Position numbers and translations under genes: made by a program
Shown here: piece after piece, positions 1 to 5,281 of the stretch
Layout: every line of letters begins with the position of its first letter
Numbering within the stretch: the stretch's first letter is position 1
The notes under the pieces: model-generated
What the model was told of the DNA's origin: nothing
Seen by the model: only the letters and a program-made list of their open reading frames with translations
The model's database searches: none
From: Gemmatimonadota bacterium
GTDB lineage: Bacteria; Gemmatimonadota; Gemmatimonadetes; Gemmatimonadales; Gemmatimonadaceae
NCBI GenBank assembly: GCA_947457715.1
Contig: CANGXK010000187.1
Span: 1-5,690, forward strand
DNA length: 5,690 nt
Direction: 5' to 3'

Positions 1-1
1 A

Positions 2-2221
2 TATGCGCTGAACCTGTTCGATGATGTCCAGCTGCTCTGCGACCTCGAGAGCGTGCCGGAGAAGGTGCTCACGGTCATCCAGGTGCGGGAGCGCGCGATC
101 CTGGGGGAGATCAAGGTCGTCGGCCCGAAAAACGTCTCTGAGCGGTCGGTGCGCGACAAGATCGACCTGCTGATCGGTCGTCCGATCGACCCCATGATGC
201 TGGCGAAGGCGAGGGCGCGCATCGACTCGACGTACGAGGCGGCTGGGTACTATCTCGCGCAGGTGCGGATCGACTCCGTGCAGATGGACGACGATCGCAT
301 CGGCATCACCTACACCGTCGATGAGGGGCGTCGTCTGGCGATTTCCGGCATCGACATCGTGGGGAATACGTCGGTGAAGGACAAGCAGGTGGTGTCGGCC
401 ATGAAGATCAAACCCGAGGGCTTCTGGTGGTTCCGCAAGGGCGAGTTCGACGAGGACAAGTACGTCGGCGATCTGGGTGAGCGCATTCCCACGTTGTTCG
501 CGCGCCTCGGCCACGTCGACATGCGGATCGCCAAGGATACGCTGATCGTTGATCGCGAGAAGGGCAAAGGGTTGGTGCAGATCGGAATCGAGGAAGGCCC
601 GCGGTACCGGATCGGCACGTTCGAGGTTGCGGGCAACCGCCGCTTTCCCACGGAAGACCTCAAGAAGTTCTATCCGTTCGAAGGCAACGATCCCACCCTC
701 ACGCAGCGCGTGAAGGGCCTCATCAAGCGTGAGGCTGCCGCGCCCGAAGGCATCTTTGACCAGCACAAGTGGGACGACGCCATCGAGAAGGTCAATGGCG
801 AGTATCGCAACAATGGCTACCTGTACGCGCGCATCAACCCCGTACTGGAGCGCAAGCTCGAGGGCCCGGACTCGATCCCGACCGTGAACCTGCGGTGGGA
901 AATCGACGAGAAGAATCCGGCGATCGTGAACCGGATCGAGATTCTCGGCAACGACTTCACGGCCGATGACTGCATTCGTCGCCAGATCTTTCTGGTGCCG
1001 GGCGGCGTCTTCAATCAAGCCGCCCTGATCCGCAGCTATCAGAGCATCGGCAACATGAATTTCTTCGAGTCGCCGATGCCGTTCCCGGATTACCGTCCGG
1101 TCAACGACCAAGGCGACGTGGACATCGTGTTCCGTGTGAAAGAGAAGCGGACCGGCTCGATCAATTTCGGCGCGTCGATGGGGCAGGGCGGTGTGGGCTT
1201 CGGTGGCTTTATCGGCCTCGAGCAGCCCAACCTGTTCGGCCTGTGCAAGCAGGGGAAGCTGAACTGGCAGTATGGCCGGTTCTTCAACGACTTCACCGCC
1301 ACCTATACCGACCCCGCGTTGCGCGGCTCCCGCGTGTCTGGCGCCATCAGTGCGTATCGCACCCAGTCGCGCTTCATCGTCGGCAACCTTGGCCAGAACA
1401 TCCGGACCGGTTCGCAGCTGCGTTTCGGTCTTCCGGTCCCGTGGTCGTACTTCTCGACGATGGCGGTGTCGTACAACGGCGAATCGGCCACGTTTACGTC
1501 CGGGCAGATCCAGAACACCTGTACCAGGAACTGCTTCCGCTCGAATCTTGGCCTCGAATACACGCACGACACCCGCGTTGACCTCCCGTTCGCCACTGGG
1601 GGATCCATGCGGACGATCACGGCCGACTTCAGCGGCGGTCCGTTGGGCGGCACCGTGAACTTCCAGCGTGTCACCACGGAAATGCGTGCCTATACCCAGC
1701 TGGCGCAGCTCGGTGGAACGAACCCGGGTTCGCAGCCTATCAAATTCACGATGGGGCTCACGGCCCGCGCCGGCAGCTTGTTCGGCAACTCGGGACCGTT
1801 CTTCTTCCAGCAGCAGTTCGCGGTCGGCGGCGTCATGTTCGGCCAGCAGCTGCGTGGCTACCCCGAGTTCTCGATCACCCCGATCGGGTTCAATCCGAAC
1901 ACCGACCAGTATCGCTCCGATCCGGCGTCGTTCGGTAACGCCTTCATGACCCTCACGGGTGAGATCGGCGTCCGGTTCAACCAGATGTTCTATGTGAATG
2001 CCTTCACCGATGCCGGCAACAACTGGGCGTCCGCGCGGCAGATCAATCCGACCCGGCTCTTCCGTTCCGCCGGATTTGGGGTATCTACCGTAACGCCGCT
2101 GGGACCGCTTGGATTGGATATGGCGTATGGCTTTGATCGCACGACCGTGGATCTGGTAACCGGACGAATCCGTCCCGATCCACGTTGGCAGTTCCATTTC
2201 CGCCTCGGTCAGCTCTTCTAA
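2..2221 (+). CDS. bamA: Outer membrane protein assembly factor BamA (Omp85), 5' end missing
   Basis: BamA is the central outer-membrane subunit of the BAM complex and folds and inserts beta-barrel proteins. The frame is open from base 2 (Y-A-L-N-L-F-D-D-V), so the gene begins upstream; the GTG at 53 is not the start. There are 739 residues visible. Counting from the codon at base 2, residues 1-30 are the end of POTRA1 (LFDDV, then VIQVRERA, like E. coli VVQVKERP). POTRA2 is about 33-108, POTRA3 about 109-199 (with a WW pair, as in E. coli), POTRA4 about 200-305 and POTRA5 about 306-383, ending in VKEKRTGS. The 16-strand barrel occupies about 384-739. The loop-6 motif of Omp85 proteins appears as LRGY at 617-620 (bases 1850-1861). 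The C-terminal strand ends in RLGQLF, with the terminal Phe of an outer-membrane beta-signal. The signal peptide and most of POTRA1 lie outside the window. ompH follows after 14 nt, the classic bamA-skp order. TamA is unlikely, since this protein has at least five POTRAs and skp next door. Confidence 0.97.
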   Translation, partial: YALNLFDDVQLLCDLESVPEKVLTVIQVRERAILGEIKVVGPKNVSERSVRDKIDLLIGRPIDPMMLAKARARIDSTYEAAGYYLAQVRIDSVQMDDDRIGITYTVDEGRRLAISGIDIVGNTSVKDKQVVSAMKIKPEGFWWFRKGEFDEDKYVGDLGERIPTLFARLGHVDMRIAKDTLIVDREKGKGLVQIGIEEGPRYRIGTFEVAGNRRFPTEDLKKFYPFEGNDPTLTQRVKGLIKREAAAPEGIFDQHKWDDAIEKVNGEYRNNGYLYARINPVLERKLEGPDSIPTVNLRWEIDEKNPAIVNRIEILGNDFTADDCIRRQIFLVPGGVFNQAALIRSYQSIGNMNFFESPMPFPDYRPVNDQGDVDIVFRVKEKRTGSINFGASMGQGGVGFGGFIGLEQPNLFGLCKQGKLNWQYGRFFNDFTATYTDPALRGSRVSGAISAYRTQSRFIVGNLGQNIRTGSQLRFGLPVPWSYFSTMAVSYNGESATFTSGQIQNTCTRNCFRSNLGLEYTHDTRVDLPFATGGSMRTITADFSGGPLGGTVNFQRVTTEMRAYTQLAQLGGTNPGSQPIKFTMGLTARAGSLFGNSGPFFFQQQFAVGGVMFGQQLRGYPEFSITPIGFNPNTDQYRSDPASFGNAFMTLTGEIGVRFNQMFYVNAFTDAGNNWASARQINPTRLFRSAGFGVSTVTPLGPLGLDMAYGFDRTTVDLVTGRIRPDPRWQFHFRLGQLF

Positions 2222-2225
2222 ACTC

Positions 2226-2229
2226 AGGA
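2226..2229 (+). promoter_or_regulatory. Ribosome binding site of ompH
   Basis: AGGA lies 6 nt upstream of the ATG at 2236, in the 14-nt gap after bamA. It fixes the start at 2236 rather than the in-frame upstream ATG at 2185, which lies inside bamA. It also agrees with the signal peptide beginning at this Met. Confidence 0.7.
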
Positions 2230-2235
2230 TCTCAT

Positions 2236-2841
2236 ATGCGTCTTTCCTCGTTCGTTGGCGCTTGCGCCTTGGTGCTTGGCGTTCCCGCCCTGGCTTCCGC
2301 TCAGGGACAGAAGTTTGCGTACGTGAATTCCGCCGCGATCCTGCAGTCCGCTCCGGGCAGGGCGGACGCCGAGGCGCAGTTCGAGAAGGACATGACCTCC
2401 ATGCGCACGGCGGTTCAGAAGCTTTCCGATTCGCTGAACACGCTTCAGGAAGCGTATGCCAAGGAGGAAGTCTCGCTCTCTCCCGCGGCCAAGGAAACGC
2501 GCCTGAAGACGCTTCGCGACAAGCAGGCGGATTATCAGGAGCGTGTGCAGAAGATGCAGGAGCAGGCACAGGCCCGTGAAGCCGAGCTCATGCAGCCGAT
2601 CATGGACAACGTGCGCAAGGTGCTCGACGACATGCGGGCCGAGGGCGGTTTCGCCTTTATCTTCGACGTGGCGGCTGGTTCGCTGATTGTGTCGGCTGAC
2701 AAAAATCTTGATATCACCGACCGCGTCGTCTCCAAGCTGCGCCTTGCGGCTCCGCGCGCTGCGCCGGCGGCCAAGCCGGTTCCGGCTGGTCCCACGAGCG
2801 CCCCGGCGGGTCTGAACACCAAGAAGCCGCCCACGGAGTGA
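2236..2841 (+). CDS. ompH: Periplasmic chaperone, OmpH/Skp family
   Basis: Skp/OmpH proteins are trimeric periplasmic holdases that carry unfolded outer-membrane proteins from Sec to BAM. The 201-residue product starts at ATG 2236. It has a Sec signal peptide: Met-Arg start, hydrophobic core about 6-17, and an A-S-A site at 20-22 with likely cleavage before Gln23. The mature protein opens with a short strand (KFAYVNSAAILQ) typical of the family. A long, charged, heptad-like helical section about 41-132, rich in Glu, Gln, Lys and Arg, would form the tentacle hairpin. The FAFIFDVAAGSLIVSADKN segment at 139-157 is the C-terminal strand pair of the body domain, followed by a closing helix (LDITDRVVSKLR). 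Residues 171-201 form an Ala/Pro-rich, basic tail ending KKPPTE that is absent from E. coli Skp (161 aa precursor). The gene sits between bamA and lpxD as in proteobacteria. Its TGA overlaps the GTG proposed for lpxD, so translation is probably coupled. Family assignment is firm; client range is inferred. Confidence 0.92.
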   Translation: MRLSSFVGACALVLGVPALASAQGQKFAYVNSAAILQSAPGRADAEAQFEKDMTSMRTAVQKLSDSLNTLQEAYAKEEVSLSPAAKETRLKTLRDKQADYQERVQKMQEQAQAREAELMQPIMDNVRKVLDDMRAEGGFAFIFDVAAGSLIVSADKNLDITDRVVSKLRLAAPRAAPAAKPVPAGPTSAPAGLNTKKPPTE

Positions 2842-3956
2842 TCGCCGCAGTGAGCGGCGGTGCCGAGGATCCGCAGGCGGGCGGCGGTGATGGGCACCAG
2901 CCCATCACCGCCGCTGCCGTTGCGGCACAGGTGGGTGGCGTGCTCGTTGGCGATGGCTCGATCGAGGTCCGCGGCATTGCGCCGCTCGATCGCGCCGGCC
3001 CACATGAGTTGAGCTTTCTTGCGCACCTCCGGTACGGCCAGTGGTTCGCCACTTCACGTGCCGGCGTGGTGCTGATCTCACCCGAGCTGGCTGAACTCGC
3101 AGGGACGCCGTCCACCCGAATCGTGGTGGCCAAGCCGGTCGACGCGATGGTCGCCCTGCTGGCGCGATTCCACCGCCAAGAGCCCCGAGCCCACGGGGTA
3201 CACCCGTCTGCCGTCATTGCGAACGATGTCCGTCTCGGCGAAGGCGTGACGATCGATCCCTTCGTGGTCATCGGCGAGGGTGCCGTGATCGGCGATGGAT
3301 GCTGGATCAGCGCCCAGGCGGTGATCGGCGCGGGCGCCGTGCTCGGCAAGGACGTGCGGATGCATTCTTCGGCCGTCGTCTACCCGTTTACCGAGCTGGG
3401 CGACCGCGTGATTCTGCATGCGGGAGCTCGAGTCGGCCGGGAAGGCTTCGGTTTCGTGCCCCAGGACCATGGGGTGGTGCGCATTCCGCACGCGGGCCGC
3501 TGCATCCTCGAGCATGACGTCGAGGTCGGCGCGAACAGCTGTATCGACCGCGGCAGCGTGGACGATACGATCATCGGCGCGGGCACGAAGATCGACAACC
3601 TGGTGCAGATCGCCCACAACGTGCGTATCGGACGAGGCTGCTTCTTCGCCTCTCAGGTTGGTGTGGCTGGCTCGGCCCGGATCGGTGACGGTGTGCAGGT
3701 TGGTGGTCAGGTCGGGATCGGGGGACATGTCACGATCGGCACGCGAGCGAATCTGGCCGGCGGCGCCGGTGTGATCGGCAACGTACCCGCCGGTGAGACG
3801 TGGTCCGGCTATCCGGCGCGACCACACCGGGATCATCTTCGCGCGTCGGCGGCCATCGCCCGTCTGGCGAAGATCGTACGTCCGCTCGAGCAGCTCGTGA
3901 GCAACCCGACCGCGACCAGTCGTGCCGCCGGCCCCCCCGATGGGAGTGCGACATGA
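2838..3956 (+). CDS. lpxD: UDP-3-O-(3-hydroxyacyl)glucosamine N-acyltransferase LpxD
   Basis: LpxD moves an (R)-3-hydroxyacyl chain from ACP to the 2-amino group of UDP-3-O-acyl-glucosamine, the third step of lipid A synthesis, in the cytosol. With the GTG at 2838 it has 372 residues (E. coli 341). The N-terminal uridine-binding domain is about 22-110, with the family pattern GIAPLDRAGPHELSFLA at 46-62. A left-handed beta-helix of hexapeptide repeats (IGEGAV, IGDGCW, IGAGAV and others) spans about 120-325, followed by a C-terminal helix. The catalytic His is His260 in DNLVQIAHNV (E. coli His239). His297 in GGHVTIG matches E. coli His276. GREGFGF at 200-206 is also typical of the family. Start choice is uncertain. 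GTG 2838 overlaps the ompH stop by 4 nt, like the other junctions here; GTG 2850 is in frame and has GGAG (2835-2838) 11 nt upstream. Either start leaves a Gly/Ala/Asp-rich lead of about 17-21 residues, encoded partly by a strong inverted repeat. It overlaps the next gene by ATGA. Confidence 0.97.
   Translation: MIAAVSGGAEDPQAGGGDGHQPITAAAVAAQVGGVLVGDGSIEVRGIAPLDRAGPHELSFLAHLRYGQWFATSRAGVVLISPELAELAGTPSTRIVVAKPVDAMVALLARFHRQEPRAHGVHPSAVIANDVRLGEGVTIDPFVVIGEGAVIGDGCWISAQAVIGAGAVLGKDVRMHSSAVVYPFTELGDRVILHAGARVGREGFGFVPQDHGVVRIPHAGRCILEHDVEVGANSCIDRGSVDDTIIGAGTKIDNLVQIAHNVRIGRGCFFASQVGVAGSARIGDGVQVGGQVGIGGHVTIGTRANLAGGAGVIGNVPAGETWSGYPARPHRDHLRASAAIARLAKIVRPLEQLVSNPTATSRAAGPPDGSAT
2843..2859 (+). 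repeat. Small inverted repeat around the second lpxD start candidate
   Basis: CGCCGC (2843-2848) and GCGGCG (2854-2859) can form a 6-bp all-G-C stem. Its 5-nt loop (2849-2853) contains the alternative GTG start at 2850. A ribosome finishing ompH at 2841 would melt it, which fits coupled initiation. A stem this short in GC-rich DNA may be chance. Confidence 0.45.
2881..2914 (+). repeat. Perfect 15-bp inverted repeat (hairpin) at the start of lpxD
   Basis: Bases 2881-2895 and 2900-2914 are exact reverse complements separated by the 4-nt loop ACCA (2896-2899). Eleven of the 15 pairs are G-C. It lies 31-76 nt downstream of the lpxD start candidates, within the N-terminal extension before the conserved fold. 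No T-run follows, so it is not a canonical intrinsic terminator. A role in translation, mRNA processing or attenuation is inference only. Confidence 0.85.
3942..3946 (+). promoter_or_regulatory. Ribosome binding site of lpxC/fabZ
   Basis: GGGAG lies 6 nt before the ATG at 3953, inside the last codons of lpxD. It picks 3953 over the upstream in-frame GTG at 3800, which would place 51 lpxD-overlapping residues before the LpxC domain. The start then overlaps the lpxD stop as ATGA. Confidence 0.8.
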
Positions 3957-5281
3957 TCGCGAAGTCTGGCACGTCTGCCGCCGCGGTGACGGGGGCGACG
4001 ATCGAGCCGGCGGGGCAGCGGCGCACGATCGGGGGCGTGGCGGTGGTCGAAGGTATCGGCCTTCATCTCGGGCTGCCATGTCGTCTCACCTTCCGGCCGG
4101 CCCCCACGGGTACGGGCATCGTGTTCCGTCGGCTGGACATCGCCGGCTCGGCACCGATTCCCGCGCGCGTGGATCTGGCGGTCGAAGCCGAGCGTCGGAC
4201 GCAGCTCGGCACTGGCGCGGAAGCGTTTCACACGGTGGAGCACGTGCTCGCCGCGGTGGGAGCCCTGGCCATCGACGATCTCGAGATCGGGATGGACGGA
4301 CCGGAGCCGCCGATCATGGACGGAAGCGCTGCGCCGTTTCTCGACGCCCTGCGTCAAGCGGGCGTGGTGGCCAACGGGGGGCGCCCCGAGTGGCTGGTGC
4401 TGCGGAAGTCGATTCAGGTGGTGGACGGAGAGTCGGTGTACGAGGCCCGGCCCTGCATGGGCCTTTCGCTCGACGTCACGATCGATTTTCCGCACCCATT
4501 GATCGGCACGCAGCGCACGCAGTGCATGGTGACTGCCGACAGCTTCACGCGTGAACTCGCCGCCGCCCGGACCTTCGGGTTCCTGCACGAAGTGGACGCG
4601 CTTCGCGCCAAAGGATTGATTCAGGGGGCATCCACGGCCAACGCGGTGGTGCTCGACGCCGACGGCGTGGTGGACACCGCGCTCCGTTGGCCCGATGAAT
4701 TCTCCCGGCACAAGGCCCTCGATTGTGTCGGTGATCTCGTTCTCGCTGGTGCGCGCGTCCGCGCGCACATCATCGCTCACAAACCGAGTCACCGGGGCAC
4801 GGTCGCCCTGGTTCGAGCCCTCGTGCAACACGCCGTCCGGGAGCCCGCCGTGTATTCCATCGAAGACATTATGCAGGTGCTGCCGCACCGCTATCCCTTC
4901 CTGCTGGTCGATCGCATTCTGGAGATCGAGGAAGGCAAGCGGATTGTGGGGCTGAAGAACGTCACGATCAACGAGCCATTCTTCCAGGGGCACTTTCCGG
5001 GGCATCCAATCATGCCCGGTGTCCTGATCATCGAATCGATGGCGCAGGTGGGCGGCATGCTGCTCATGCGCACCATCGCGGATCCGTCGAGCAAGGTGGT
5101 GTATTTCCTGTCGCTCGACAACGTGAAATTCCGCCGCCCGGTGAAGCCTGGCGACCAGTTGCGGATCGAGATGGAAGTGCTGCAGATCCGCGGCACCATG
5201 TGCAAGATGCGGGGCGTCGCCACGGTGGACGGTCAGGTGGTCACGGAGGCGGACATGGCCGCGATGGTCCGCGACCGATGA
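3953..5281 (+). CDS. lpxC/fabZ: Bifunctional LpxC deacetylase / FabZ 3-hydroxyacyl-ACP dehydratase
   Basis: This 442-residue fusion carries two cytosolic activities. Residues about 20-297 are LpxC, the Zn-dependent UDP-3-O-acyl-GlcNAc deacetylase and committed step of lipid A synthesis. Visible landmarks are GIGLHLG with His38, VEH with catalytic Glu96 and Zn ligand His97, PPIMDGSAAPF, ARTFGF with Thr207/Phe208, RHKALD with Zn ligands His253 and Asp257, and general-acid His280 in KPSH. These match E. coli Glu78, His79, Thr191, His238, Asp242 and His265. Residues about 301-442 are FabZ, which dehydrates (R)-3-hydroxyacyl-ACP to trans-2-enoyl-ACP. Its landmarks are LPHRYPFLLVDR, GHFPGHPIMPGV with catalytic His347, and ESMAQ with Glu361 (E. 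coli His54 and Glu68, same 14-residue spacing). Both active sites look intact. The two domains join almost without a linker (REPAVYS), and the LpxC C-terminal tail is shortened. The start is ATG 3953, behind a good RBS. Such fusions are known in Bacteroidetes, Chlorobi and Gemmatimonadetes. It overlaps lpxD and lpxA by ATGA at each end. Confidence 0.97.
   Translation: MIAKSGTSAAAVTGATIEPAGQRRTIGGVAVVEGIGLHLGLPCRLTFRPAPTGTGIVFRRLDIAGSAPIPARVDLAVEAERRTQLGTGAEAFHTVEHVLAAVGALAIDDLEIGMDGPEPPIMDGSAAPFLDALRQAGVVANGGRPEWLVLRKSIQVVDGESVYEARPCMGLSLDVTIDFPHPLIGTQRTQCMVTADSFTRELAAARTFGFLHEVDALRAKGLIQGASTANAVVLDADGVVDTALRWPDEFSRHKALDCVGDLVLAGARVRAHIIAHKPSHRGTVALVRALVQHAVREPAVYSIEDIMQVLPHRYPFLLVDRILEIEEGKRIVGLKNVTINEPFFQGHFPGHPIMPGVLIIESMAQVGGMLLMRTIADPSSKVVYFLSLDNVKFRRPVKPGDQLRIEMEVLQIRGTMCKMRGVATVDGQVVTEADMAAMVRDR
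4749..4768 (+). repeat. 8-bp inverted repeat within the LpxC part of the fusion
   Basis: GTGCGCGC (4749-4756) and GCGCGCAC (4761-4768) form a perfect stem with the loop GTCC. It lies inside codons for the LpxC segment AGARVRAH, about 80 nt before the FabZ domain. It may simply reflect GC-rich Arg/Ala codons. Confidence 0.4.
4839..4852 (+). promoter_or_regulatory. Possible internal RBS and GTG start for free FabZ
   Basis: GGGAG (4839-4843), a 6-nt spacer and an in-frame GTG (4850-4852) stand at residue 300 of the fusion, right where FabZ homology begins (VYSIEDIMQVLPHR). The layout copies the gene's own start (GGGAG, 6 nt, ATG). Initiation here would give a 143-residue FabZ, close to stand-alone FabZ length (E. 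coli 151). Use of this site is inference. Confidence 0.4.

Noticed and set aside
53..55. GTG at 53 as the start of bamA
   Set aside because: The frame is open further upstream to the window edge, and those residues fit the end of POTRA1; the true start is outside the window.
2185..2235. ATG at 2185 as the start of ompH
   Set aside because: It lies inside bamA and would put 17 residues ahead of a clear signal peptide; the ATG at 2236 has an AGGA 6 nt upstream.
2763..2800. Short palindromic GC runs in the ompH tail
   Set aside because: Stems of 5-7 bp with minimal loops are expected in Ala/Pro/Gly codon runs of this composition.
2881..2914. Intrinsic transcription terminator between ompH and lpxD
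   Set aside because: The hairpin is strong, but it is followed by GC-rich coding sequence with no T-run, and it lies inside lpxD.
3225..3760. Recurring short DNA motifs (ATCGGCG-like) in lpxD
   Set aside because: These follow from hexapeptide repeats (Ile-Gly-x-Gly) of the left-handed beta-helix and are not an independent DNA repeat or CRISPR.
3800..3952. Upstream GTG at 3800 as the start of lpxC/fabZ
   Set aside because: It would overlap lpxD by about 150 nt and add Arg/Ser-rich residues unlike LpxC; ATG 3953 has a good RBS and the ATGA overlap.
3078..4079. Reverse-strand ORF of 333 codons opposite lpxD
   Set aside because: Its repetitive Asp/His/Arg/Ala composition mirrors the hexapeptide-repeat codons of lpxD; it is a shadow frame.
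3833..5005. Long reverse-strand ORF (390 codons) opposite lpxD and lpxC/fabZ
   Set aside because: It lies wholly antisense to well-conserved genes, has a His/Arg/Asp-rich composition typical of reverse-frame shadows in GC-rich DNA, and shows no recognisable domain.
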